A DNA stretch of 64,000 nt from a bacterium (GTDB lineage Bacteria; Eisenbacteria; RBG-16-71-46; CAIMUX01): the NCBI GenBank assembly GCA_030431975.1, contig JAUIHP010000003.1:293925-357924 (forward strand). The letters are read 5' to 3'. The position numbers and the translations under genes are program-made. Of the stretch, positions 1 to 12,219 are shown in pieces; the stretch's first letter is position 1, and each line of letters opens with the position of its first letter. A model generated the notes under the pieces. The model did not search any database. It saw only the letters and a list, made by a program, of their open reading frames with translations, and had not been told where the DNA came from.

Positions 1-7
1 CCGCCGA

Positions 8-44
8 AATGAGGCCGTGTCCAGTTCATGGGCACGGCCTCATT
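8..44 (+). terminator. Stem-loop terminator of the gene left of the window
   Basis: A perfect 12-bp inverted repeat (AATGAGGCCGTG at 8-19, CACGGCCTCATT at 33-44) encloses a 13-nt loop. No coding region covers it, and mdh starts 210 bp downstream. The T-run that follows is poor (GCTTGGATCGTTTT), so it could also be a 3'-end-protecting hairpin. It may work in either direction. Confidence 0.6.
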
Positions 45-71
45 GCTTGGATCGTTTTCCGGTGCCATACT
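43..71 (+). promoter_or_regulatory. Candidate sigma70-type promoter for mdh
   Basis: TTGCTT (43-48), a 17-nt spacer and CATACT (66-71) give a plausible -35/-10 pair in the otherwise empty 210-bp region between the leading hairpin and mdh. Spacing is ideal and each box matches consensus only partly. It would leave a leader of roughly 180 nt. Prediction by eye only. Confidence 0.3.
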
Positions 72-255
72 CTCCGGCTTGCCACCCGAGGATTGCCGAC
101 TGGGTCTCGACCATCACGGTCTTCTCTTCAACAGACTTCCGTGAATCGCAGGGTTGAGCGGAGCCTCGCGGGAACTGCCCCCAGCACGGGCTGGGCATAG
201 TAGGGAGTCATCATCACTCCGCCGAGTTCGAATGCGGAGGAAAAGGAGTTCGCAA

Positions 256-1233
256 ATGGTCAAGCGCGTCGCCGTGACGGGAGCCGCCGGTCAGATCGGA
301 TACAGTCTTTTGCCGCGAATCGCGACCGGGGAAATCTTCGGTCCGGAGACGCAGGTCCGGCTGCAGTGTTTGGAACTGACGCCGGCTTTGGAGTCGCTGA
401 AAGGCGTTGCCATGGAACTCGACGACTGCGCCTTCCCGCTGCTGACGGAAACCGTTTGTACAGATAATCTGGAAGAAGCCTTCGAGGGCGCGGACCTTGT
501 CCTTCTCGTCGGTTCCAAGCCACGTTCGGCCGGAATGGAGCGGAAGGATCTGCTCCTCGACAACGGCCCGATCTTCACGGGCCAGGGAAAGGCCATCGAG
601 GCCGCGGCAGGACCCAATGTCCGAGTCGTTGTCGTCGGAAACCCCTGCAACACGAACTGCCTGATCGCCATGAACAACGCCAAGAGCGTTCCGGCCGATC
701 GTTGGACCGCGATGACGCAACTCGATCACAACCGTGCGCAGGCGCAACTCGCGCTGAAGGCGGGAGTCGACTCGACAGAAGTGAAGAACATCGTCATTTG
801 GGGTAACCACTCGAACACGCAGTTCCCGGATTGGAGTCACGCCACCATCGGCGGGAAGCCGGCGGCGGACGTCATCGGCGACGACGCCTGGCTGAAGAAC
901 ATCTTCATCCCGACCGTGCAGGAGCGCGGAAAGGCCATCATCGAGGCGCGCGGAAAGTCTTCGGCCATGTCCGCAGGCAGCGCCGCACTCGATCACGCGC
1001 GCTACCTGTTTCAGGGCACCCCCGACGGCGAGTGGACGAGCATTGCCATTGTTTCCGACGGCAAGTACGGAGTGCCGGAGGGGCTCATTTGTTCCGTTCC
1101 GGTGACCTGTCCCGGGGATGGAACCTACAAGGTCGTCGAAGGACTTGAGTTCAGCGACTTCGGCCAGGACAAGTTCCAGAAGTCGATCGACGAGCTGAGC
1201 GCGGAACGGGACACGGTCAGCGGGCTGCTCTAG
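256..1233 (+). CDS. mdh: NAD-dependent malate dehydrogenase
   Basis: A 325-residue cytosolic enzyme interconverting malate and oxaloacetate in the TCA cycle. The N-terminus carries the dinucleotide loop [18 protein letters not shown], the substrate/catalytic segment TQLDHNRAQ (Asp and Arg) and the proton-relay His in IWGNHSNTQ follow in the expected order. Length and motifs fit the cytosolic-type MDH family with the GAAGQIGY signature. The start was chosen at ATG 256 because GGAGGAAAAGGAG lies just upstream and the conserved Rossmann strand begins at once; the open frame runs further upstream but looks non-coding. The gene stands alone and is followed by a terminator at 1323-1350. Confidence 0.96.
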   Translation: MVKRVAVTGAAGQIGYSLLPRIATGEIFGPETQVRLQCLELTPALESLKGVAMELDDCAFPLLTETVCTDNLEEAFEGADLVLLVGSKPRSAGMERKDLLLDNGPIFTGQGKAIEAAAGPNVRVVVVGNPCNTNCLIAMNNAKSVPADRWTAMTQLDHNRAQAQLALKAGVDSTEVKNIVIWGNHSNTQFPDWSHATIGGKPAADVIGDDAWLKNIFIPTVQERGKAIIEARGKSSAMSAGSAALDHARYLFQGTPDGEWTSIAIVSDGKYGVPEGLICSVPVTCPGDGTYKVVEGLEFSDFGQDKFQKSIDELSAERDTVSGLL

Positions 1234-1322
1234 CCCAGGTTCGCGTCACGCCGACTCAAGGGTCATCCGGGCGCTTTGCTCCGACTCATCTCTTCATCGT
1301 AAATCCAAGGTCCACATGCGAG

Positions 1323-1350
1323 CGGGCGCCCAATTTGGGTGCCCGTTTCT
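1323..1350 (+). terminator. Rho-independent terminator after mdh
   Basis: CGGGCGCCC (1323-1331), loop AATTT and GGGTGCCCG (1337-1345, one G-T pair) are followed by TTTCT. It lies between the mdh stop and the tex start. Confidence 0.7.
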
Positions 1351-1399
1351 CGCCAGCCCAGGACGATTCCGCGATCTCCACGCGTCATGAAAGGATTCC

Positions 1400-3663
<2,264 letters not shown>

Positions 3664-3667
<4 letters not shown>

Positions 3668-6333
3668 CGATTCCCCAACCAAACGAATTTCGCAGTGCGG
3701 GAGACCCCGATGTCCCCGCGAAGCCGGAGATGATAGACCCCGCCGGGCAACGAGAGACCGATGATCTGCATACCGTCCGGCGTCGATCGAAGCTCTCGAG
3801 TTTCGATGACCCTGCCCTTTGCATCCACGACCATGGCTTGTACGTGGTCTCCCAGATCCGTGGGGGCCCGAAACTGAAGTTCCCCGCGTGCGGGCATGGA
3901 ACTCAGGAAAACGATCCGATCGACTTGCTCGTCCAGCTCTGGGGAGTCGTTCGGGTCTTCAGGGTCGTTCGGATCATCCGGGTCGTTGGGATCGGAGCAG
4001 TCAACAGAGTCCGCCGCTGCGGGGGCTCCGAATCCGATCAGCTCTCCGCAGGGACTCCTCTGTGGCGCACAGGGAGAACACGGCAGCAGATTGTAGTCGC
4101 CGGAACTCGCCGTGAACTCGCCGCACGTGCCCGGTGCCACGAATCTCGGATCTGACGAGACCAGGTCTTCTGTCGTCAGGTCGCCGCCTTCGTTCTGCAC
4201 CTCATGAATGTCCAAGGCGCTGCAACGGACTTCGAGGAGGCTGTGCTCCTGAACCTGCACGGCGGACTTTCCGGGACTTCCACAGTTACTCCAGACAATC
4301 GACCGATCCAGAGAAACGGACGAGCCGCCGGACGCCAGAACCGTGCTGTTGACCGTTGAGTTGTCCGCGATGGTCGAGTTCGAAACTCGTACGTCCGATT
4401 CACCTACGACCACAAGGACCGGTTCAAGGCCGGATGCGCCCGCGATGAGGCAGCCGTCGATGTCGACTTCGGAATCGCGAATGACCAGATGGCCGTTTTC
4501 CGCAGACGGTTCCCGCACCTCGCATCCACGCATCGTGAGGCCACAGTTTGTTGCGATGCCGATGGAGCCGGAGCCGAAGTTTCCTCCATCCACTCCGCTG
4601 CGGGAACGGTTGCTGCGAAACGACACGCTCTCGAAGTTGTGTTGACCTCCCTCCAGGAGGAACCCGACGACTCCATCCGCCTGGTTGTCGTGAACCGTTG
4701 AGTTGGAAACGTGCAGCGAGCCCTTTGCCCCTTTGGAAAGAAACGTCGGCAGCCTCGTCGTTCCGCTGAGTTCCAGGTCCTCGATGTTCGCGACCGCGCC
4801 CTCCACATGAATTCCGCCGCCGTTGGAAAGAAGCCGGCAAGCCGACATCTCCAGGGAGCCGCCCTCGATCTGAACCGCCGCGTCGCCGGTGTTCTCTATC
4901 GAGCATCCCAAAAGGGTTGTTTCGCCGTCGGTCGCGTGAACGGCATGGGCAAACCCGTGCAGTCCTACGTGCTCGAGATGGAGACTCGCTTGCACGGAGG
5001 TAAGCGCCGCGGACTCCGGAGTACCTGTAATGAGCGGAGGCTCTCCTCCAACCCCGACCACCGCGATGTCCCTTCGAATCGTGGGAAGTCCCTCGACTCC
5101 AGAGACCGGTGGAGCTGATATCACTCGGATCGTCCTACTGCCGTCCGGAGCGGATTCCATGGCCGACTCCAAAGCCAAACGAAGCGTCGGGTGTGTGGTG
5201 GGGACTTCGATCGGACTGGAGTCGAGAAACGGGACCGTCGCGGAACTCGCTCCGATCGTCTCTCCGCAGGGCGAGTTCTTGGCGAGGGCGGGGGAGACCG
5301 GATCGCAAAGCCCATAGAGGACCTCGCAATTGTCCGGAGTCGTTTCGACAGCAACGGACGTGCCCAGCATGCCGGCGAATCTGGGAGCCGCTCCCAGGTT
5401 GCCCTCGCCGTAGTCTTCCAGGTCCACGCCCCCGACATCGCCCACGATCGAACAGTCGATCTGAATCTTCCCGCCGCCCATAAGGTCGAGTGGTGTGGGG
5501 CGATTGTTCCAGAGCACGCTCCGCTCGATCCGTATTTCGGCGTCTTTGGTCTCAGTCGTAATCGAAGGTCGGTGGCTGTGGCCCGACCCGTTGTTCGCTA
5601 CTGTCGAGCGGGTCATCCGCAACGTTCCGCTGCCATCGACAGAAGCGATCGATCCCCCGTTCTCGACGAGGAAGCAACGATCGAGGGACGCCTCACCGTG
5701 CACCAGGACCGCTGTACCCATGCCTCCGGCGAATCGGCAATCGGTGAATGCGGCCGTGCTCGTCGGATCGACGAAGACCGTTGCCCGAGCCGGGGAGCCT
5801 GAAGGGTAGTCGTAGCCGTCGTTGTCCCAGAAGTCGGAGTCCACTGCCGTCACGACGGAGTGGTTGCTTACACGGAGAGCCGATCCAGGTTGGAAGAGAG
5901 TGTTGTCGCGGAATGCACACCTCTTCATTTCCAGAGTTGCCGAATCGACATTCAGGGCCCACGCGAAGTCCACGGGAGAAGACCTGAACCCGGAGAATCC
6001 GACATCCTCGAGTACGGCACTTGCGGAGCCGTCCACGGTCATCCCCGTGCGTCCCGAGTACACAATGACGGTTTGGTCGCTCCCGGCCCCAAGGATGTAC
6101 AGATCCTTTCCGCCGAACGTGATTCGCGAGTTCCCTTCACCGCTGAATTTTCCGGCGGCCACACGGACCGTGTCTCCGGTGTCGGCGGCGTGGATCCCGG
6201 CCTGGATGTTGGGGTAGACGGATGGAACTTCCAGAACGGCCGCCCCGGCCGCCCCTCCGGACGCCGTGACGAGGAAGAGAAGAAGTAGAGGACACCGCAC
6301 GAACCGGCGCAATGAGCCGATTGAACCAACCAT
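3664..6333 (-). CDS. Secreted parallel beta-helix protein
   Basis: 889 residues, function unknown. A signal peptide (Arg-rich n-region, LLLLFLVTA core, cleavage near AAGA) is followed by EVPSVYPNIQAGIHAADTGD, a typical opening of secreted right-handed beta-helix proteins. A second similar opening (EVPTTHPTLRLALESA) occurs near residue 380, so the helix appears duplicated. Many short DGSGTL / SNSTIADN-type coils follow. A linker of DPNDPDDPNDPED type (18-bp repeats, 3943-3994) leads to a C-terminal beta domain with a VVDAKGRVIET turn as in sorting or FlgD-Ig tails. The start at 6333 has AAGGA upstream. The gene is divergent from the acyl-CoA ligase. No catalytic signature was recognised, so it may be an adhesin or polysaccharide-binding protein. 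Confidence 0.85.
3943..3994 (-). repeat. 18-bp repeat encoding DPNDPD linker
   Basis: About three copies of an 18-bp unit (plus-strand form GGGTCGTTCGGATCATC) encode Asp-Pro-Asn-Asp-Pro repeats in the linker before the C-terminal domain of the beta-helix protein. Confidence 0.65.
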
Positions 6334-6469
6334 AGAAGGATTCCTTTCGGGCGGGGCTTTGCGGATCGTAGCATCTCCTCCCGCCGTGGCGACCCTCGAT
6401 CGGCTTCCGTTGAGAAAACTCATGCCAGAGATTAGGGTTGCCCAAAGCTGACAACGGCGAGGACTTGCG

Positions 6470-8170
6470 GTGACCCAGATCTGGCACAAATCCTATGATT
6501 CCGATGTTCCACCGGAGATCGAACTCCGCGATTTGACCCTCGGTGACGCCCTGGCCGAGACGGTGGAGCGGTTTCCCGACCGGATCGCGCTCAGCTTCCT
6601 CAACATGAAGCTGACCTACGCCGAGCTCCTCGAAGAGACCGATCGTTTGGCGACGGCTCTGGCCCAACTCGGAGCGGGCAAGAACTCGAAGATCGCCATC
6701 CAGATGCCGAACTCACCGCAGACGATGATCGCGTTCTATGCGACGCAGCGTCTCGGCGCGCAGGCGGTGATGACAAATCCGCTGTACGTACCGAGGGAGA
6801 TCGAACATCAGTGGAACGACGCCGGCTGTGAGTTTGCCGTCGTTGCCGACTTTCTCTTCGATCAGAAGATCCGGCAGATTCGCGACAAGCTGCCCGTTCG
6901 GGAGTACGTCATCGCTTCCATTCCGGAGTACCTGCGCTTTCCCCTGAAGCAACTGGCTCCGCTCAAACTGAAGCGGGCCGAACCGCCGTTGGTCGCCAAG
7001 GTTTCACGGGGTCCGGGCATCCACTTCTTCCGCGAGTTGATCGGGAAGACGGAAAGGGCACTTCCCGAGGTGCATATCTCGATGGACGACGTTGCGGTCC
7101 TTCAGTACACCGGCGGGACGACGGGCGTCTCCAAGGGCGCGATGCTGACCCACGGCAACCTCTCCTACAACACGCAGCAGATTTGGTCCTGGTTCACGGG
7201 ACTGGCAGCTGGCCAGGAGGTGATCCTGGGTGCGCTTCCGATGTTCCACATTTTCGGAATCACCTGTGTTGCCTGTCTCGGATCCTTCTGCGGTGCGGAG
7301 ATGGCGATGGTGGCCAATCCTCGGGATATTCCGATGCTGGTCAAGACGTCGGAAAAGCGTCGGGTGACGATCTTCTTCGGCGTGCCCGCGATGTACCAGG
7401 CGATCAACCAGTTCAAAGGGATCGAGAATCGCGACCTCAATGCGATTCGGTACTGCTTTTCGGGATCGGCCCCGATGCCCATCGAAGTGCAGAAAGAGTT
7501 CGAACGTCTGACCGGCGCCGTCATTCTGGAGGGGTACGGCCTCACCGAGACGTCGCCCGTCGCCACCGTCAATCCACTCAAAGGTCAGCGCAAGATCGGC
7601 TCCATTGGTCTCCCTGTTCCCAACACTGGATTTCGGATCGTCGACGACGACGGGAACGATGTTCCCACTGGCGAGGCAGGGGAGATCCTTCTTCGCGGAC
7701 CGCAGGTTTTTCCGGGGTACTGGAAGCGGGAGAGCGAGCGCGCCGAGTCTTTCAACGAGGAGGGTTGGTTCCGAACCGGCGACCTCGGAACGATGGACTC
7801 CGAGGGGTATGCCCGTATCGTCGGTCGGAAAAAGGACATGATCCTGGCTTCCGGCTACAACATCTATCCGGACGAGATCGACCAGGTTTTGTCCACCCAT
7901 CCCGCCGTCCACGAGAGTTGCACGATCGGAGTTCCCGATCCCAAGCGGGGCGAGACCGTCAAAGCTTTCGTCGTGCTGCACGAAGCGGGCAGCGCCTCCG
8001 CGGACGATCTCATCGCCCATTGCCGGGAGAACCTGGCTGCCTACAAGGTGCCCCGCTTCGTCGAATTCCGCGACGAACTTCCCCGCAGCTCTGTCCTCAA
8101 ACTTCTTCGGCGCGTGCTGAAAGAGGAAGAATTGAACCGAATTCAGGGACAGAATAAAACCGACGGGTGA
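6470..8170 (+). CDS. fadD: Long-chain fatty-acid--CoA ligase
   Basis: 566 residues, ANL adenylating superfamily. It activates a fatty acid with ATP and CoA for beta-oxidation. The AMP-binding P-loop YTGGTTGVSKGAM lies near residue 210, GYGLTETSP near 355, the hinge/adenosine motif WFRTGDLG near 420 and the C-terminal domain GRKKDMILASGYNIYP near 450. Length matches FadD. The start is GTG 6470 behind GGCGAGGA. The fadN, fadA and fadE genes that follow support a fatty-acid role. Substrate chain length cannot be read from sequence. Confidence 0.92.
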   Translation: MTQIWHKSYDSDVPPEIELRDLTLGDALAETVERFPDRIALSFLNMKLTYAELLEETDRLATALAQLGAGKNSKIAIQMPNSPQTMIAFYATQRLGAQAVMTNPLYVPREIEHQWNDAGCEFAVVADFLFDQKIRQIRDKLPVREYVIASIPEYLRFPLKQLAPLKLKRAEPPLVAKVSRGPGIHFFRELIGKTERALPEVHISMDDVAVLQYTGGTTGVSKGAMLTHGNLSYNTQQIWSWFTGLAAGQEVILGALPMFHIFGITCVACLGSFCGAEMAMVANPRDIPMLVKTSEKRRVTIFFGVPAMYQAINQFKGIENRDLNAIRYCFSGSAPMPIEVQKEFERLTGAVILEGYGLTETSPVATVNPLKGQRKIGSIGLPVPNTGFRIVDDDGNDVPTGEAGEILLRGPQVFPGYWKRESERAESFNEEGWFRTGDLGTMDSEGYARIVGRKKDMILASGYNIYPDEIDQVLSTHPAVHESCTIGVPDPKRGETVKAFVVLHEAGSASADDLIAHCRENLAAYKVPRFVEFRDELPRSSVLKLLRRVLKEEELNRIQGQNKTDG

Positions 8171-8397
8171 GCCGAGGGCCCTCGGCCGATAGATGAAGTA
8201 GGGCCGATCGATCGGTGCACGGGCTCAGGGAAGTGCCCTTCGCGGCGGAAACGCAGTCCGGAGTGCTGCGACCGCAACCCGAGGCGCGGTCGAGCATCCA
8301 TAGTTCGAGCATCATATCGAGGATCCTGGTTGGTGGATCCCAGTTCGAGCATCCGTAGTTCGATGCGGTCACGCCGACAAGAGAACGAGGAGTATCC
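8171..8397 (+). promoter_or_regulatory. Palindrome- and repeat-rich control region before fadN
   Basis: This 227-bp gap holds a perfect 16-bp palindrome (GCCGAGGGCCCTCGGC, 8171-8186) directly after the fadD stop. A perfect 12-bp palindrome (CCGATCGATCGG, 8204-8215) follows. Then come about four copies of a 15-bp repeat, GTTCGAGCATCCATA, between 8288 and 8358. Either palindrome could be a regulator site, and the first could also form a transcript-end hairpin. No known operator consensus was recognised. Confidence 0.4.
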
Positions 8398-10860
8398 ATG
8401 TCCGACGAGATTCGCTCCGCCGCCGTCCTCGGTGCCGGAGTCATGGGCGCCGCTATCTCCGCCCACCTTGCCAACGCGGGGATCCCGAACCTGCTGCTCG
8501 ACATGAAGCCCAAAGACTTGAGCGATCGGGAGGCGGCCGCGGGGGCAACCCTGGACCATCCCGCCGTTGCCAACCGCTTTGCCGCGATGGGCCTCGAGCG
8601 AGCCAAGAAATCCAAACCGGCCTCGTTCTTTTCGAGAAGGGGTGCGGCTCTCGTTCAAGTCGGAAACTTTGACGACGACATGGACAAGCTGGCCGGGGTC
8701 GACTGGGTCATCGAAGCGGTTGTGGAAAACCTGGACATCAAACGCTCTTTGTATGAACGGGTCGGAAAGCACCTCGGCCCCAATGCCGTCATCAGCAGCA
8801 ATACGTCCGGTCTCTCCGCGGCCGCTCTCAGCGACTGTCTGCCTGCCGAGCTTCGTTCCCGTTTCCTGGTGACCCACTTCTTCAATCCGCCTCGGTATCT
8901 CCACCTTTTGGAACTGGTGCGCGGACCGGAGACAGACGCGAAGGTGTACGAACGCCTGGCCCGTTTCGGTGAAGACCGATTGGGGAAGGGGATCGTTCAC
9001 GCCAAGGACACTCCCAACTTTATCGCCAACCGCATCGGCACCTACGGGCTGGTTCATGCCGTCCGTCTCATGATCGAGGACGGCTACACGATCACCGAGG
9101 TCGACAAGCTGACCGGGAAGGCGATCGGCCGCCCGAAGAGCGCGACGTTTCGCACCGCGGACCTTGTCGGGCTCGACACTCTGATCCACGTCGCCGCCAA
9201 CATGTACGAGAACCTTCCCGACGATCCGGAGCGGGAGCTGTTTCAGCCACCCGAGTTCGTACAGCAGATGGCCGAGCGGAAGTGGTTGGGCGAAAAGACC
9301 GGGCAGGGCTTCTACAAGAAGGAAAGGGGAGCCGACGGAAAGTCGCAGATCCTACGCCTCGATCCGAGTTTGATGGAGTACGTCGAGCAGGGAAAGGTCG
9401 CGTTGCCCTCGCTGGAGTTGGCCAAGAACATCGAAGACTTGGGAGACCGACTGAAGACCCTCGTTTCCGCGCCGGACCGTGGCGGAAACTTCCTGTGGAA
9501 GAACCTCAGCGCCACGCTTTGCTACGCCGCCGACCGGATTCCCGAAATCAGTGACGACATCGTCAACGTCGACCGTGCCCTGCGATGGGGCTTCGGTTGG
9601 GAAATGGGGCCGTTCGAGGTTTGGGACGCGATCGGGGTCGAAGCGTCGTGCAAACGCCTGCGGGATGAAGGCCGCACGGTTCCCAAGCTGGCCGAGCAGG
9701 TGTTGGCTGCCGACGGCGCCTTCTACTGCAGTGGTCGGCGTAACGACGGAAGTGCCAGCGTCGGAACCGGGAACGGAGCGGGGAACGGGTCTGGCACGCT
9801 CTACTTCGATTTGTCGACGACCGGGTACCAGCCCGTGCCGAAGAGCGAGAAGGTCCTGGAACTTTCCGATCTCAAGAGCAGGGGGACGCTTCTCGACAGC
9901 CCGGACGCCACGTTGATCGATCTCGGAGACGGCGTCGCCTGCCTCGAGTTCCACACCAAGATGAACACGATCGGTCCCGGCGTCATTCAGATGATCGAGA
10001 AGAGTCTCGACTTCGTCGAGTCGGACGACGCCTGGAAGGGTCTGGTCATTGGGAACGAAGGTGACAACTTCTGCGTCGGCGCGAACCTTCTTCTCGTTCT
10101 GACCGAACTCGACGATGAGAACTACGACGATGTCGACTGGATGGTTCGGAAGTTCCAGGACGTCAATCAGAAGATCCGCTTCTCTCAGCGACCGGTCGTG
10201 GTTGCGCCGTTTGGACTGACGCTGGGCGGCGGATGCGAGATCGTCCTCGCCGCCGACAAGATCTGTGCTTCCGCAGAGACTTACATTGGTCTCGTCGAGT
10301 TGGGTGCTGGAATCATTCCTGCCGGCGGAGGCTGCAAGGAGCACGTCAAACGTATCCACGAGCGCGCGCCGGAAGGTGTCGGTGTCGACCTGTTTCCGTA
10401 CGTGCGAAAAGCGTTCGAGACCATCGGCATGGCCAAGGTGGCGACGAGCGCGGTCGAGGCGCAGGAGTTGGACCACCTGCGCGAGACGGACAACGTCGTC
10501 ATGAATCGCGATCACCTGATCTGGGAAGCGAAGCGCGCGGTGCTGGCCATGGATGCCGCGGGCTACGAACCGGGGCGCCCCCGCCGGGACATCCGCGTCG
10601 TCGGAGAGCCGGGTCTGGCCGCACTGCGGGCCGGGATCCACAACATGCACGCCGGCGGTTACCTCACCGACTACGAAACGATCCTGGGCGACAAGCTGGC
10701 TTGGGTGCTTTGCGGGGGAGAAGTCGCCGCCGGGTCTCGGGTCGACGAACAGTATCTGCTCGACCTGGAGCGTGAAGCGTTCATGACGTTGTGCGAAGAC
10801 GGACGCACGCTTCAGCGCATGGAACACATCCTCAAGACCGGCAAGCCGCTTCGGAACTAA
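8398..10860 (+). CDS. fadN: 3-hydroxyacyl-CoA dehydrogenase / enoyl-CoA hydratase (FadN type)
   Basis: 820 residues, catalysing the hydration and second oxidation of beta-oxidation. The dehydrogenase half comes first, as in Bacillus FadN and unlike E. coli FadB/FadJ: NAD loop AAVLGAGVMGAAI at residues 8-20, active-site THFFNPPRYLHLLELVRG near 160, and a C-terminal helical domain. The hydratase half begins near residue 500: oxyanion-hole stretch GNEGDNFCVGANL, then GLTLGGGCEIVLAAD and GLVELGAGIIPAGGG with acidic catalytic positions. A short Gly/Asn-rich insert (GTGNGAGNGSG) sits in the linker near residue 455. Start is ATG 8398. It probably forms a functional pair with the thiolase 19 bp downstream. 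Confidence 0.93.
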   Translation: MSDEIRSAAVLGAGVMGAAISAHLANAGIPNLLLDMKPKDLSDREAAAGATLDHPAVANRFAAMGLERAKKSKPASFFSRRGAALVQVGNFDDDMDKLAGVDWVIEAVVENLDIKRSLYERVGKHLGPNAVISSNTSGLSAAALSDCLPAELRSRFLVTHFFNPPRYLHLLELVRGPETDAKVYERLARFGEDRLGKGIVHAKDTPNFIANRIGTYGLVHAVRLMIEDGYTITEVDKLTGKAIGRPKSATFRTADLVGLDTLIHVAANMYENLPDDPERELFQPPEFVQQMAERKWLGEKTGQGFYKKERGADGKSQILRLDPSLMEYVEQGKVALPSLELAKNIEDLGDRLKTLVSAPDRGGNFLWKNLSATLCYAADRIPEISDDIVNVDRALRWGFGWEMGPFEVWDAIGVEASCKRLRDEGRTVPKLAEQVLAADGAFYCSGRRNDGSASVGTGNGAGNGSGTLYFDLSTTGYQPVPKSEKVLELSDLKSRGTLLDSPDATLIDLGDGVACLEFHTKMNTIGPGVIQMIEKSLDFVESDDAWKGLVIGNEGDNFCVGANLLLVLTELDDENYDDVDWMVRKFQDVNQKIRFSQRPVVVAPFGLTLGGGCEIVLAADKICASAETYIGLVELGAGIIPAGGGCKEHVKRIHERAPEGVGVDLFPYVRKAFETIGMAKVATSAVEAQELDHLRETDNVVMNRDHLIWEAKRAVLAMDAAGYEPGRPRRDIRVVGEPGLAALRAGIHNMHAGGYLTDYETILGDKLAWVLCGGEVAAGSRVDEQYLLDLEREAFMTLCEDGRTLQRMEHILKTGKPLRN

Positions 10861-10879
10861 CGGAAACGGAGTATCGACC

Positions 10880-12076
10880 ATGAGCTCGAACGGCAATGAA
10901 GCAGTCATCGTTTCCGCGAAGCGGACGGCGGTGGGGAAGGCGCCACGTGGCGCACTGCGCGAAACGCGGCCCGATGATCTCGCGGCTGCCGTTTTCAAGA
11001 GTCTGACCGACGAAGTGACCGGTCTCGATCTGCAGTTGATCGACGACGTCGTCCTTGGCTGCGCCATTCCGGAAGGTCCGCAGGGCCTGAACGTGGCTCG
11101 GCTCGCTGCACTCCGGGCGGGACTTCCCTTCCATGTCCCGGCCATGACCTTGAACCGATTCTGTTCCAGCGGACTTCAGTCCATCGCGCAGTCCTGTGAC
11201 CGCATCCAAACCGGACAGGCCGACATCGTCATTGCCGGCGGTACGGAGTCGATGAGTCTGGTTCCGATGGAAGGCTTTCGCTTCATGCCGAACCCTGCGC
11301 TGGTCCGCGAGATGCCGGACGCGTATCTCTCCATGGGGCACACTGCGGAGAACGTGGCAACGAAGTACGAAGTGTCCCGCCAGGATCAGGACGCGTTTGC
11401 CCTTCGCAGCCATGAGCGAGCCTTGGCGGCCGTTCGCGATGGCCGATTCGTCGACGAGATCGTTCCGGTCGAAGTCGTCAGCAAGAAGGCTGCGCCCGGC
11501 GGCAAGGCAACCGAGACGAAAGGAACCTTCGCTCAGGACGAAGGCCCTCGTGCGGACTCCAGCCTCGAGGCCCTGGCCGCTCTGCGTCCCGCCTTTCGTA
11601 TGGGCGGTTCCGTCACCGCCGGCAACAGTTCGCAGACCAGTGACGGCGCAGCGGCGGCACTACTCATGAGTCGGCAGAAGGCGGAGGAGTGCGGTGCGAC
11701 CCCGATGGCCCGGCTCGTCGGGTACGCGGTGGCCGGGGTTCCGCCGGAGATCATGGGCATCGGTCCCGTCGAGGCCATTCCCAAGCTGCTCTCCAGAACC
11801 GGACACGCGATCCAGGACATCGATCTCTTCGAGATCAACGAAGCGTTTGCCGCGCAGGCCATCCCCGTGGCCCGTGAACTTGGCATTCCGGATGATCGCC
11901 TCAATGTGAACGGTGGGGCCATCGCTTTGGGGCATCCACTGGGCGCCACGGGCGCAAAACTGACGGCGACGTTACTCCACGAAATGAAACGACGTGGGTC
12001 TCGGTTGGGCATTGTCAGTATGTGTGTCGGCGGGGGAATGGGAGCCGCCGCGCTCTTCGAAAATCTACAGGTCTGA
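10880..12076 (+). CDS. fadA: Acetyl-CoA C-acyltransferase (3-ketoacyl-CoA thiolase)
   Basis: 398 residues. It cleaves 3-ketoacyl-CoA to acetyl-CoA and a shortened acyl-CoA. Thiolase signatures are complete: acyl-accepting Cys in NRFCSSGLQSIA near residue 93, NEAFAAQ, NVNGGAIALGHPLGATGA with the catalytic His, and SMCVGGGMGAA with the second catalytic Cys near the C-terminus. The start has GGAG upstream. It is 19 bp behind fadN and surely co-transcribed. Biosynthetic acetoacetyl-CoA thiolase is the alternative, but the context favours degradation. Confidence 0.94.
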   Translation: MSSNGNEAVIVSAKRTAVGKAPRGALRETRPDDLAAAVFKSLTDEVTGLDLQLIDDVVLGCAIPEGPQGLNVARLAALRAGLPFHVPAMTLNRFCSSGLQSIAQSCDRIQTGQADIVIAGGTESMSLVPMEGFRFMPNPALVREMPDAYLSMGHTAENVATKYEVSRQDQDAFALRSHERALAAVRDGRFVDEIVPVEVVSKKAAPGGKATETKGTFAQDEGPRADSSLEALAALRPAFRMGGSVTAGNSSQTSDGAAAALLMSRQKAEECGATPMARLVGYAVAGVPPEIMGIGPVEAIPKLLSRTGHAIQDIDLFEINEAFAAQAIPVARELGIPDDRLNVNGGAIALGHPLGATGAKLTATLLHEMKRRGSRLGIVSMCVGGGMGAAALFENLQV

Positions 12077-12219
12077 CGGTGCGGGCCCAGACACGCGCCG
12101 AACTCGGGCCCTGTCTGCGCGCCGAGCGCGGGTCGGGCCGCACGCCGGGCCGCGGGTCAAAAACTCAGGTGTGATCGCGGTCACTGAACAAACGGAATCC
12201 GCAGGTGAGGGTTGGAATC

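Noticed and set aside
9352..11145. 597-residue open frame on the minus strand
   Set aside because: Lies opposite fadN and fadA, whose motifs are complete. Its translation is Arg/Asp/Val-rich shadow sequence typical of high-GC antisense frames.
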